From contig DATAVB010000082.1 in assembly GCA_036267955.1 (NCBI GenBank), positions 1-64,000 on the forward strand: DNA of 64,000 nt, in the 5' to 3' direction. The stretch's first letter is position 1; each line of letters starts with the position of its first letter. This document shows positions 15,706-24,303 of this stretch, one piece after another. The notes below the pieces were generated by a model. The model did no database searches and was not told where the DNA came from. It was given only the letters and a program-made list of their open reading frames with translations. A program made the position numbers and the translations under genes. The stretch comes from DATAVB01 sp036267955 (GTDB taxonomy: Bacteria; Actinomycetota; Actinomycetes; Mycobacteriales; QHCD01).

Positions 15706-15758
15706 CGACCGATTCCGGCGATCGGGACGTCACGTAAACATTACGGAAAGATCGACCC

Positions 15759-15787
15759 TTGCACGGCCAAACCGGGTCTCCTAGACT
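15759..15787 (+). promoter_or_regulatory. Promoter of the importer remnant
   Basis: TTGCAC (15759-15764) and TAGACT (15782-15787) with 17-base spacing lie ahead of the truncated permease gene. The promoter appears intact although the gene behind it is broken. Confidence 0.5.
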
Positions 15788-15874
15788 CAGGCCCCCTGAT
15801 CTCGATTCACCATATACACCGGATTATTTCCAGCCAGCGCCGGCAGTAGGAATCGATCAGCCCGGAGGGCTGCC

Positions 15875-16163
15875 ATGGCCACTACGGCACATGTAGCGAC
15901 AGGTGCAGGTACGGCGATACGACGGACCAGAACAGGGCGAAAGCCGTTGTGGGCGCGCGTCTGGCGCGAACGCTGGATGTACGTGTTCGTCTCCCCGGGG
16001 CTGCTCTTTTTCGTGGTTTTCAAATACATCCCGCTGCTGGGTAATATCGCTGCCTTCCAGGACTACTCGCCGTACCTGGGTTTCCAGGGCAGCGCCTGGG
16101 TCGGACTGCACAACTTCACCCGCCTGGTCAGCGACATCGACGTTGGCATCGCACTGAAGAACA
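15875..16163 (+). pseudogene. Truncated LplB-type sugar ABC permease (5' end only)
   Basis: ATG 15875, with GGAGGG upstream, opens a clear LplB-like permease: a basic head, a first membrane helix (WMYVFVSPGLLFFVVFKYI), then PLLGNIAAFQDYSPY, WVGLHNFTRL and IALKNT. Homology stops right after ALKNT (about residue 96), where complete proteins continue with about 200 more residues including the EAA loop. The frame runs on into unrelated sequence to 16813. The adjoining sequence is the 3' half of a binding-protein gene in another frame, so one deletion removed the rest of the permease, probably the second permease, and the start of the binding protein. Confidence 0.8.
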
Positions 16164-16700
16164 CGTCCGGGCTACTACGGGTACATGGGGATTCCGTCGA
16201 AGATCGGACAGGATGGGGAACGGACCCGCGAGCTGCTGCGAATACTGGACTATTTCGCCGCTCCGTTCGGCAGCGAGGAGTACGTGTTCATGACGTACGG
16301 GATGGAGGGCAAACAGTTCAACTACAACAACGCAGGCACTCCGGTGGCGATCGACAATCCGTCACGGGCGAACTGGATGAACCTGAACTACATGTGCGAG
16401 ACGGAGGAGACCGCGTTCTACTTTCCGGGAATGCTATCGGACGCGACGCTGGCGCAGAATGCGCTGGAGGTGGCGGTGGCGCAGTCGATCCGGGATCCCA
16501 CCCTGGGTCTGGTCTCGGAGACCTCGATCAACCGCGCGCCCGCGCTCAGCCAGCTGAACGACGATTATCAGACCGGGATCATCAGCGGGCACCGGTCGAT
16601 GGGCGCGCTCAAGGAATGGCGCTCCCGCTGGCGCAATGGCGGTGGAGACCAGATGCGGCACGAACTGGAGGAGTCGCTCGCCCGCATACACGGCTCCTAG
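16164..16700 (+). pseudogene. Truncated LplA-type extracellular sugar-binding protein (3' end only)
   Basis: A different frame from the permease fragment carries about 178 residues beginning PGYYGYMGIPSKIG and continuing RTRELLRILDYFAAPFGSEE, the conserved C-terminal half of LplA/YtcQ-type lipoprotein binding proteins, to a stop at 16700. The signal peptide, lipobox and N-lobe are missing. An ATG at 16185 is in frame but has no ribosome-binding site, and half a binding protein would not fold. It is the partner of the truncated permease in a collapsed import operon. Confidence 0.8.
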
Positions 16701-16721
16701 ATTTCAGCGGTCCGCTCACGG

Positions 16722-18182
16722 CTATCCGGGTCGCATCATGGAGTCGATCCAGCTGTTCATTTCGGCGGCAGTGGCTGTCGGGTCGTTCGGAATGTTGCCG
16801 CCGCGCAGCGTGACCGGAGCCGGATCCCGATGCGGCACCGGTGCCTGCCCGAAGGCGAGTTCGGTCAACAGCCGCCGCATCAGGAGCTCCCGGCTGTCGC
16901 GGTGCCGGGGGTCGTCGTAGACGTCCACGAATTCGTGCGGATCGGCGCTGAGATCGAACAGCAGCGGATCGCCCGCGAGTCGCAGGATCAGCTTGTGGGT
17001 CCGGGTCCGGGCCATGAGCTGCGTGGCATTCGGTGCATCGACCACCAGCACTTCGCGGTCGGCCGGACCCGGCGTGAGATCTCGGCCGGAGGCCGCCATG
17101 GGCGCCAGGCCGGCCAGCGACAGCAGGGTCGGCGCTATATCGATGCCGCTGGTGAGCCCGTCGTCCCGGCCGCCGCTCCGGTTGCTGTGCGGGTATTTGA
17201 TGATGAGCGGCACCCGCGCCAGCGGCTCGTACAAGAGGCCGCCCTTGAGTAACAGGCCGTGGTGTCCGAGGTATTCGCCGTGGTCACTGGTGTAGACGAT
17301 GACGGTGTCGTCGTACAGGTCGCGTTGCCGGAGCAGATCCAGCATGCGCCCTATCTGGTGATCGACCTGACTGATCGCCGCGTAATAGTGCCGCATCACC
17401 CGGATCAGCGTCGCATCGGTCAGTGCGCCGTGCGGGAAATAGCCGTCCGCGAATTCAGCGTCCCGGTCGGTCAGCGCCGGCCCGCAGCCGGGGAGCGGAT
17501 CGAGATCGGCGTCGGCGTAGCCGGCGAGCCAGCGCGCGGCGGGATCGAAGGGATGGTGCGGTTTGATGAAACTCGCGAACAGCAGGTTGGGCTCGTCGGG
17601 ATCCCAGCCCACGATCTCGCGGCAGGCATTGTCGCCGATCCAGGTCGTGGAGTGGCTCTCCTCGGGCAGGTCCGAGGCGATGGCGCCGTAATTTTCCCAA
17701 TATTCGGGCGATGCGTGCTGTCGAAATCGGGCCACCTGGTCGGTGAGATCACCGCGGTCGATCAGGCCGTGTCGGCGCAGGTCCCGATGAAAGTCGTCGA
17801 CCAGGCGGCCGGCGCCGTCCTGCTCGGCCAGGGTCATGCGGTCGAAGCCGACGTCGAGGTAGGCCGGGGTCAGATGCAGCTTCCCTACGGCCGCGGTCCG
17901 GTATCCACCGTTCCGCAGCTGGCGCGGGAAGGTGTCCATTCCGGCGGGCAGCGTGCTGTCGTTCCGCCAGCACAGGTGCTGGCGCGGGGTACGGCCGGTG
18001 AGCAGGGAGTAGCGGGATGGCGCGCACACCGGAAAGGCGCAGAAGGCCGCATCGTAGACGACACCGTCGGCCGCCAGCTCCGCGAGCGCCGGCGTACGCA
18101 CCTGTTGATTTCCGTACGGCTCGCAGCAATCGAATCGGTGCTGATCGGACATGATCATCACGATGTTCGGTGCCCGCGTCAT
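16722..18182 (-). CDS. Sulfatase (formylglycine-dependent)
   Basis: A 486-residue alkaline-phosphatase-fold sulfatase that removes sulfate esters, or in some relatives phosphonate esters. The metal-binding start NIVMIMSDQHRFD, the formylglycine site C53-A-P-S-R57 in FPVCAPSRYSLLTGR, the downstream GKLHL, and VYTSDHGEYLGHHGLLLKG are all present. No signal peptide is seen, so it is probably cytoplasmic or exported by an unrecognised route. The start at 18182 follows GGAGGT; the longer frame would run through a palindromic repeat. The modifying enzyme is not in the window. Its place beside glycan genes suggests a sulfated sugar substrate, by inference. Confidence 0.87.
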   Translation of the reverse strand: MTRAPNIVMIMSDQHRFDCCEPYGNQQVRTPALAELAADGVVYDAAFCAFPVCAPSRYSLLTGRTPRQHLCWRNDSTLPAGMDTFPRQLRNGGYRTAAVGKLHLTPAYLDVGFDRMTLAEQDGAGRLVDDFHRDLRRHGLIDRGDLTDQVARFRQHASPEYWENYGAIASDLPEESHSTTWIGDNACREIVGWDPDEPNLLFASFIKPHHPFDPAARWLAGYADADLDPLPGCGPALTDRDAEFADGYFPHGALTDATLIRVMRHYYAAISQVDHQIGRMLDLLRQRDLYDDTVIVYTSDHGEYLGHHGLLLKGGLLYEPLARVPLIIKYPHSNRSGGRDDGLTSGIDIAPTLLSLAGLAPMAASGRDLTPGPADREVLVVDAPNATQLMARTRTHKLILRLAGDPLLFDLSADPHEFVDVYDDPRHRDSRELLMRRLLTELAFGQAPVPHRDPAPVTLRGGNIPNDPTATAAEMNSWIDSMMRPG

Positions 18183-18235
18183 CCGACCTCCGGTCTGTGA
18201 CTGTCCCGCTCGTTCACCCGCCCACCCAGGACCTT

Positions 18236-18285
18236 GATCATGAGGCAATTTAGCCGCGAAGCGCCGACGATTTTGCCTCATGATC
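18236..18285. repeat. Palindromic intergenic repeat, copy 2 (class B2, inverted)
   Basis: Perfect 13-bp arms, GATCATGAGGCAA (18236-18248) and its complement (18273-18285), enclose a centre that is the reverse complement of the 14705-14758 centre with a few changes. It lies upstream of the sulfatase start and downstream of tex. Confidence 0.85.
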
Positions 18286-18318
18286 ATGGAATGGGCGAGG
18301 TTGCCCGGCCGGCAATCC

Positions 18319-18372
18319 ATGATCGTGAGTGGATTTGATACCCCTGGAGGTACCAGATCTACTCACGATCAT
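18319..18372. repeat. Imperfect 54-bp palindrome (class B4)
   Basis: Perfect 12-bp ends ATGATCGTGAGT (18319-18330) and complement (18361-18372) continue inward as an imperfect palindrome with almost no loop. It lies just downstream of tex, 33 bases from the neighbouring repeat, and could terminate tex transcription. Its ends share ATGATCGTGA with the element at 27794-27846. Confidence 0.8.
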
Positions 18373-18400
18373 CGACTGGGTCGGGGTTGCCTGGCCGGGG

Positions 18401-20899
18401 CTAGCTTTTGGGCCCGTCAGCGAGACCGGCCCGGCGCAGCGCGTCGGCCAGGGCACCGCCGGGCGCGGCCGGCGCGTCCCGACGCGGACGCGATTTCGCG
18501 CCGCCCCCGCCGGCGTTGCCACGTCCGCCGCCTCCAGCGCCAGCACCACGGCCGCCACCGCCGGCGGTCTTTGCCGGGCCGCGGTCGCGTCGCTCATTTC
18601 CGGCGCCGGTACGAGACTCGGACTCGTCGTCGAGCCGCAGCGTCAGGGCGATCCGGGACCGCGGGATATCGACGCTGAGCACCTTTACCCGGACGATGTC
18701 GCCCGGTTTCACGATGTCGCGCGGATCCTTGACGAACGTCTTCGACATCGCCGACACGTGCACCAGACCGTCCTGGTGCACACCGATGTCAACAAAGGCG
18801 CCGAACGCCGCGACATTGCTGACGACGCCTTCCAGCAACATCCCCGGCTGCAGATCCTGCAGGGTGTCGACACCCTCGGCGAACGTCGCGGCGCGGAAGG
18901 CCGGCCGCGGGTCACGGCCAGGCTTCTCCAATTCGGCGAGAATGTCGGTGACGGTAGGGAGACCGAATTTCTCGTCGACGAATTCGGTGGGCTGCAACCG
19001 GCGCAGCGTCGAGGTATTGCCGACCAGGGAACGCAGATCGCCGCCGGTGGTGGTGAGAATGCGACGGACCACCGGATAGGACTCCGGGTGCACGCTGGAG
19101 GAGTCCAGCGGGTCGTCGCCGTTGCGGATCCGGAGGAATCCGGCGCACTGCTCGAACGCCTTCGGGCCGAGCCGGGCGACATCCTTCAGTGCGCCGCGAG
19201 ACCGGAACGGGCCGTTGCTGTCGCGGTGCGCGACGATATTCTCCGCGAGCCCCTCGCCGATGCCGGAAACCCGGGTGAGCAGGGGAGCCGACGCGGTGTT
19301 CACGTCGACGCCGACCGCATTCACACAGTCCTCGACCACCGCGTCGAGCGAGCGGGAGAGTTTCACCTCGGAAATGTCATGCTGATACTGCCCGACGCCG
19401 ATCGATTTCGGATCGATCTTGACCAGTTCAGCGAGCGGATCCTGCAGCCGGCGGGCGATCGACACCGCGCCGCGCAACGACACGTCCAGCTGCGGCAGTT
19501 CCCGGGATGCATAGGCAGACGCCGAATACACCGACGCGCCCGCCTCCGAGACCACGATCTTGGTCAGCGACGTGCCGGCATTTCGGGCGATCAATTCGCT
19601 GGCGAGTTTGTCGGTTTCCCGGGACGCCGTGCCGTTTCCGATCGCGATCAGCTCGACCTTGTGCGCCTGCACCAGCCGGGTCAGCACCGCGAGCGACTCG
19701 TCCCATTTCCGGTGCGGCACGTGCGGATAGATCGTCTCGGTCGCCACCACCTTGCCGGTGGCGTCGATGACGGCGACCTTCGTGCCGGTACGCAGACCCG
19801 GGTCCAGCCCCAGGGTGGCCCGGTCGCCGGCCGGTGCCGCGAGCAGCAGATCCCGCAGATTGCCGGCGAACACCTTGGCCGCGTCGTCCTCCGCGGATTG
19901 CCGAAGCCGACCCCGCAGGTCGATGCCGAGGTGGACCGAGATCCGGGTCCGCCACGCCCAGCGCACCGCGTCCAGCAGCCAGCGGTCGGCCGCGCGACCC
20001 CGATCGGCCACGCCGAATCGCTCGGCGATCTGTGTTTCGTACCCGCTCGGACCGACCGCGTCCGGCTCCGGATCGGGCTCCATCCGCAGATCGAGGATCT
20101 CCTCGTTCTCCCCGCGGAACATGGCCATGATCCGGTGCGATGGCAGTCGGGTGAATGGCTCGTCGAATTCGAAATAGTCGGAGAATTTCGCGCCGGCCTC
20201 CTGCTTGCCGTCGCGGACCCGGGACACCAACTGGCCGCGCGACCACATCCGCTCCCGCAGCGTGCCGATGAGGTCGGCGTCCTCGGCGAACTGCTCGGTC
20301 AGGATGGATCGGGCGCCGTCCAGGGCGGCCTGCGCGTCGGCGACGCCCTTCTCCGCATCCACGAAAGCGGCCGCGGTGGCCGCCGGATCCTGGGTCGGGT
20401 CGGCGTGCAGCGTGTCGGCCAGCGGCTGCAGGCCGGCCTCCCGGGCGATCTGGGCCTTGGTACGCCGTTTGGGCTTGAAGGGCAGGTAGATGTCCTCGAG
20501 CCGAGCCTTGGAGTCCGCGGCCATGATCTGGCCACGCAACGCCTCGTCGAGCTTGCCCTGGGACTGGATCGAGTCGAGGATCGCGGCCCGCCGGTCCTCC
20601 AGCTCCCGCAGGTAGCCCAGCCGCTCCTCGAGGGTACGGAGTTGGGCGTCGTCGAGCGTGCCGGTGATCTCCTTGCGGTAGCGCGCGATGAACGGGACGG
20701 TCGATCCGCCGTCGAGCAGCTCCACCGCCGCCTTGACCTGCCAGTCGCGGACCTCGAGCTGCTCGGCGATGCTGTGGTGGATCGCCGCGGCCACCGCGGC
20801 CACCGCGGCCGGGGCGGCTTTGTCGACGGCTGTGCCAGTCGCTGTGCCAGTCGCTGTGTCGGTCACGGTGTCAGTCGCTGTCTCGCTCACTGTGGGCAA
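18401..20899 (-). CDS. tex: Tex-family RNA-binding transcription accessory protein
   Basis: An 832-residue Tex (Spt6-like) protein that binds nucleic acid and associates with transcription. Domains in order: N-terminal helical region with DGGSTVPFIARYRKEITGTL, a YqgF/RNase-H-like domain (LGLDPGLRTGTKVAVID), helix-hairpin-helix pairs (VNTASAPLLTRVSGIG and GPFRSRGALKDV), and a C-terminal S1 domain (PGMLLEGVVSNVAAFGAFVDIGVHQDGLVHVS). A Gly/Arg-rich tail of about 60 residues follows. The N-terminus begins with a Thr-Ala-Thr-Gly tract made by short tandem DNA repeats (about 20830-20890), so the true start could be a later codon. It is a single gene. Confidence 0.93.
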   Translation of the reverse strand: MPTVSETATDTVTDTATGTATGTAVDKAAPAAVAAVAAAIHHSIAEQLEVRDWQVKAAVELLDGGSTVPFIARYRKEITGTLDDAQLRTLEERLGYLRELEDRRAAILDSIQSQGKLDEALRGQIMAADSKARLEDIYLPFKPKRRTKAQIAREAGLQPLADTLHADPTQDPAATAAAFVDAEKGVADAQAALDGARSILTEQFAEDADLIGTLRERMWSRGQLVSRVRDGKQEAGAKFSDYFEFDEPFTRLPSHRIMAMFRGENEEILDLRMEPDPEPDAVGPSGYETQIAERFGVADRGRAADRWLLDAVRWAWRTRISVHLGIDLRGRLRQSAEDDAAKVFAGNLRDLLLAAPAGDRATLGLDPGLRTGTKVAVIDATGKVVATETIYPHVPHRKWDESLAVLTRLVQAHKVELIAIGNGTASRETDKLASELIARNAGTSLTKIVVSEAGASVYSASAYASRELPQLDVSLRGAVSIARRLQDPLAELVKIDPKSIGVGQYQHDISEVKLSRSLDAVVEDCVNAVGVDVNTASAPLLTRVSGIGEGLAENIVAHRDSNGPFRSRGALKDVARLGPKAFEQCAGFLRIRNGDDPLDSSSVHPESYPVVRRILTTTGGDLRSLVGNTSTLRRLQPTEFVDEKFGLPTVTDILAELEKPGRDPRPAFRAATFAEGVDTLQDLQPGMLLEGVVSNVAAFGAFVDIGVHQDGLVHVSAMSKTFVKDPRDIVKPGDIVRVKVLSVDIPRSRIALTLRLDDESESRTGAGNERRDRGPAKTAGGGGRGAGAGGGGRGNAGGGGAKSRPRRDAPAAPGGALADALRRAGLADGPKS

Positions 20900-21056
20900 G
20901 GCCTCTCATCTGTCTGCAGGTGCGGTCCTAGCGTGCCTGATGCGGCCCGCGCCGGCTAGGGCAGGCCCGGCCCGGCGCCGATCAGGCCCTGTGCAGGCGG
21001 GTGGTCAGCCGTTAGTATCGGGCCCCCGCGCGGGATGCCGGAAGGAGCGGACGCCG

Positions 21057-21761
21057 ATGGGGCAGCCGGTCCGGCGCCAGGGAAAGCTCGCCGCCCGCAT
21101 TGTCAGCCAGATCGAAGAGCTGATCGCGGCCCGCAGGCTCGCGTCGGGCGATCAATTGCCGACAGAACGCGAGATGGCGGCATTGCTTCGGGTCAGCCGG
21201 CCCTCGTTGCGTGAGGCGATCCGCATTCTTGAAGCGCGCGGCCGGCTCGTCGTCCGGCACGGGCGGGGGGTGTTTCTGGGCGAGGGCCACCCGGACCCGG
21301 CCGCATTCCCGACGGCGCTGCGTGCAGGGGCCACCGAGCTGACCGAAAGAGAGCTCTTGGACATGCGTGAGGCATTGGAGGTCTCGGCAGCGGCGTGGGC
21401 GGCGGAGCGGATTTCCGAGACACAATTGACCGAGCTGCGTTCGGCCCTGGATGAGATGACGGCCCTGGCTCACGATGCGGATCCGTCGGAGTTGACCCGG
21501 CTGGACGCTCGGTTCCATCTGACGGTAGCGAATGCGGCGAACAATCGGTTTCTCCGCCACGTCATGGGCGTGCTGCTTGACCTGACCCGGCCCGCGGTCG
21601 AGCGGTCGCTGGCCATTCCCGGCCGGGTCGTCCGCTCCTGGCCGGACCACGAGCGCATTTACGCGGCTTTGCGTGCGCACGATCCGACTGCTGCCGGCAA
21701 TGCGGTCCGAGCGCACATACGGGCGGCGCGTACGGTAAACACGATCAATAGCAGCGGATGA
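21057..21761 (+). CDS. FadR-subfamily GntR transcriptional regulator
   Basis: A 234-residue repressor with an N-terminal winged helix (ELIAARRLASGDQLPTEREM, LLRVSRPSLREAIRILEARG) and a C-terminal all-helical FCD ligand domain carrying the metal-site pattern RFHLTVANAANN, DHERIYAALRAHD and RAHI. GAAGGAG precedes ATG 21057. It lies 204 bases upstream of the GH2-SBP-permease genes on the same strand. A GGTC-A-GACC palindrome over the predicted transcription start of that operon fits the operator shape of this subfamily. It most likely represses the sugar locus until a sugar or sugar-acid ligand binds. Confidence 0.87.
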   Translation: MGQPVRRQGKLAARIVSQIEELIAARRLASGDQLPTEREMAALLRVSRPSLREAIRILEARGRLVVRHGRGVFLGEGHPDPAAFPTALRAGATELTERELLDMREALEVSAAAWAAERISETQLTELRSALDEMTALAHDADPSELTRLDARFHLTVANAANNRFLRHVMGVLLDLTRPAVERSLAIPGRVVRSWPDHERIYAALRAHDPTAAGNAVRAHIRAARTVNTINSSG

Positions 21762-21884
21762 TTTAAGTCGGTTGCCGACATACCGTTTCAGGTGTGATTC
21801 GCGCCGCGTTGGCTCGGGAATAGCGCGGCTGAATCGACCGTCGGTCGCCGTTCGAGGAACGGGAAGAATGCACGGAAAGGTGTG

Positions 21885-21913
21885 TTGACCTCCCGGTCGA
21901 CAGCTTCTAGTGT
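21885..21913 (+). promoter_or_regulatory. Promoter of the GH2/sugar-import operon
   Basis: TTGACC (21885-21890) and TAGTGT (21908-21913) are spaced 17 bases apart, about 50 bases before the GH2 start. It is the only good promoter in the 204-base gap. Confidence 0.6.
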
Positions 21914-21916
21914 GCG

Positions 21917-21927
21917 TGGTCAGACCT
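21917..21927. promoter_or_regulatory. Candidate FadR-type operator
   Basis: TGGTCAGACCT contains the odd palindrome GGTC-A-GACC (21918-21926), three bases after the -10 box and so over the likely start of transcription. FadR-type regulators typically bind TGGTxxxACCA-like sites, and one is encoded immediately upstream. Confidence 0.5.
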
Positions 21928-21965
21928 CTGCGCCCCACGCGCACGCCGCTGATGAAGGGGATCCG

Positions 21966-24284
21966 ATGGGCGACGCGCCGCCTGCCAGCGCGCTGATATC
22001 AGCCGGAGCCGACGCACCCCCGAATACCGACGCAGCCTTGAATACGGTGACGGTGTTGCGGGACGAGTGGCGTTTCGGTGGCCGGTTCGTCGAGGGGAGC
22101 ACGGCTCCCGAGTTCGACGACGACGCATTCGCGGTGGTGACGCTGCCGCATTGTGTGGCCGACCTGTCCTGGCACGAGTGGCAGCCGGCGGACTGGGCGG
22201 GTGAATGGATCTATCGGCGGCGGTTCGATCGGCCGGCCGGAGCGGGACGGCTCTTCCTCGATTTTGCCGGCGTCATGAGCGCGGCGACGGTGACCCTCAA
22301 CGGACACGAATTCCCGAAGCAGCTCGGCGGCTACCTTCCGGTGAGTTACGAGATCACGGATCTGGTGCGTGACCGGGGGAATGCGCTTGCCGTGCTGGTG
22401 GACGGCAGCTGGCTCAACGTGCCGCCGGACGGCTCACCTGACGGCCCGGCCGCCGTGGACTACATGCAGCCCGCCGGCATTCACCGCGACGTGACGCTCC
22501 GCCTGGAGCCGGCGACCTTCATTGCGGACCTGTTCGCCAAACCGCTCGACGTGCTGTCCGCCGATCGTCGGGTGGAGGTGAGCTGCACGATCGACAGCGC
22601 CGATCCGCCGGTGGGCGACCTCGCCCTGACCGTCGCCGTGCGGCTCGACGGACAGCCGATGGCCGATACCACAGTGGACATTCAGCTGGTCGGATCCGGC
22701 CGTACCGTCGCGGCCGCGACACTGGACCGGCTCCCGGACGTGCGGTTGTGGGACGTCGACTCGCCCACGCTCTACGACGTTGTCGCGACGCTCACCCTCG
22801 ACGGTGCCCCCATTCACCGGCAGCAGCGCCGTATCGGTTTCCGCGAGGCCCGGTTCGAGCGGGACGGTTTCTATCTGAACGGCCGCCGACTCCAGCTCTT
22901 CGGACTGAACCGGCATTCGATCTATCCCTATGTGGGCATGGCCATGCCGGCTCGGGTCCAGCGAAAGGACGCCGAGATCCTGGCCCGGGATTTCAACTGC
23001 AACATGGTCCGCTGCTCGCATTACCCGCAGACCACGGAATTCCTGGATGCCTGCGACGAACTCGGTCTGCTCGTGTGGGAGGAGCCGCCGGGTTGGCAGT
23101 ACGTCGGCGACGAGGAGTGGCAGGAGCTGCTGGTCCGGGACGTGCACGACATGATCGTCCGGGACCGCAACCATCCCTCGGTGGTCATCTGGGGCGTGCA
23201 CGCCAATGAGTCGGCGATCTATCCGGAGCTCTACACGCGGACCAGGAACGTCGCCTACGAACTGGACGGCACGAGGCAGACGTCCGGATCGCTGACCAGC
23301 CAGTCGACCGAGGGCTGGGTGCAGGACGTCTTCGCCTTCGACGACTACAGCCACGACGCGGAAAATGCGCTGTTGAAGCCGCCGGTGCCGGACGTCCCCT
23401 ATCTGGTGGCGGAGGCCGTCGGCGCGTTGGACGGCCCGCACTACTACCGGTGGACCGACGGTCAGGACATTCTGGCCAAGCAGGCGTATCTCCATGCGCA
23501 GGTGCACGACGCGGCGCTGTCCGACGACCGGTATTCGGGCCTGGTCGCGTGGTGCGCGTTCGACTACGCCTCGCAGAACGGCTACACGTACAAATCCATG
23601 AAGACGCCGGGCGTCGCGGATATCTTCCGGGTGCCCAAGCCGGGCGCGGCGTTCTACCGGTCCCAGGTCGACCCACGGCGCCGACCGGTGCTGGAGCCGG
23701 CCTTCTTCTGGGATTTCGGGCCGGAGTCGCCGCCGCACGGCCCGGGGCCGGGCGCGCTGATCGGCTCGAACTGCGACCGCGTCGAGGCGTACGTCGACGG
23801 GACGCACGTCGACTCGGCCCGGCGCGATCCGGCGCGGTTCCCGCATCTGGAGCATGCGCCCTATTTCCTCGACCTGACCGTCGATCCGTCCGGCCATCCC
23901 GAGTTGCGGCTTGACGGCTACCTGGGCGGCGAGCTGGTGATTTCCCGTTCGATGTCCGCGGATCCGACCGGCGACCGGCTGCGGCTCGATCTCGATGACA
24001 ACGCGCTGGTCTCCGACGGATCCGATGCCACCAGAGCGGTATTCCGGGCCGTGGACGCGTATGGCAACCAACGACCGTTTCAGACCGGCGAGGTGGCACT
24101 GTCGATTACCGGCCCCGCCGCGTTGATCGGCGACAACCCATTCTCCTTCGCCGACATTCCAGGGGTCGGGGCAGTATGGGTGCGGTCGTTGCCCGGGCAG
24201 ACCGGAGTGGTCACGGTGACCGCGACGCATCCGGTGCTGGGGACGGCGAGCGGGCAATTCCATTGCGGGGAAACACAACAATGA
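21966..24284 (+). CDS. Glycoside hydrolase family 2 protein
   Basis: A 772-residue exo-glycosidase of the beta-galactosidase/beta-glucuronidase/beta-mannosidase type. Domains are a sugar-binding jelly roll (about 30-185), an immunoglobulin-like domain (about 190-295) and a TIM barrel from about 296 (RFERDGFYLNGRRLQLFGLN, NMVRCSHYPQ). The acid/base Glu415 lies in IWGVHANES and the likely nucleophile Glu483 in YLVAEAVG. C-terminal beta domains follow. There is no signal peptide, so it acts in the cytoplasm on imported oligosaccharides. GAAGGGGA precedes ATG 21966. The binding-protein start codon follows after 19 bases. Sugar specificity cannot be read from the sequence. Confidence 0.9.
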   Translation: MGDAPPASALISAGADAPPNTDAALNTVTVLRDEWRFGGRFVEGSTAPEFDDDAFAVVTLPHCVADLSWHEWQPADWAGEWIYRRRFDRPAGAGRLFLDFAGVMSAATVTLNGHEFPKQLGGYLPVSYEITDLVRDRGNALAVLVDGSWLNVPPDGSPDGPAAVDYMQPAGIHRDVTLRLEPATFIADLFAKPLDVLSADRRVEVSCTIDSADPPVGDLALTVAVRLDGQPMADTTVDIQLVGSGRTVAAATLDRLPDVRLWDVDSPTLYDVVATLTLDGAPIHRQQRRIGFREARFERDGFYLNGRRLQLFGLNRHSIYPYVGMAMPARVQRKDAEILARDFNCNMVRCSHYPQTTEFLDACDELGLLVWEEPPGWQYVGDEEWQELLVRDVHDMIVRDRNHPSVVIWGVHANESAIYPELYTRTRNVAYELDGTRQTSGSLTSQSTEGWVQDVFAFDDYSHDAENALLKPPVPDVPYLVAEAVGALDGPHYYRWTDGQDILAKQAYLHAQVHDAALSDDRYSGLVAWCAFDYASQNGYTYKSMKTPGVADIFRVPKPGAAFYRSQVDPRRRPVLEPAFFWDFGPESPPHGPGPGALIGSNCDRVEAYVDGTHVDSARRDPARFPHLEHAPYFLDLTVDPSGHPELRLDGYLGGELVISRSMSADPTGDRLRLDLDDNALVSDGSDATRAVFRAVDAYGNQRPFQTGEVALSITGPAALIGDNPFSFADIPGVGAVWVRSLPGQTGVVTVTATHPVLGTASGQFHCGETQQ

Positions 24285-24303
24285 ATTTGGTATGGGGAGA
24301 ATC

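Noticed and set aside
15875..16813. 312-codon ORF read as a novel fusion protein
   Set aside because: Only the first 96 residues are homologous to anything. The remainder is the wrong frame of a binding-protein gene, so this is a deletion product.
2461..18400. Insertion sequences or a transposon behind the palindromic repeats
   Set aside because: No transposase gene or target-site duplication is visible near any of the elements in the window.
24292..24303. ATG 24292 as start of the binding protein
   Set aside because: It overlaps the GGGGAG ribosome-binding site that serves ATG 24304.
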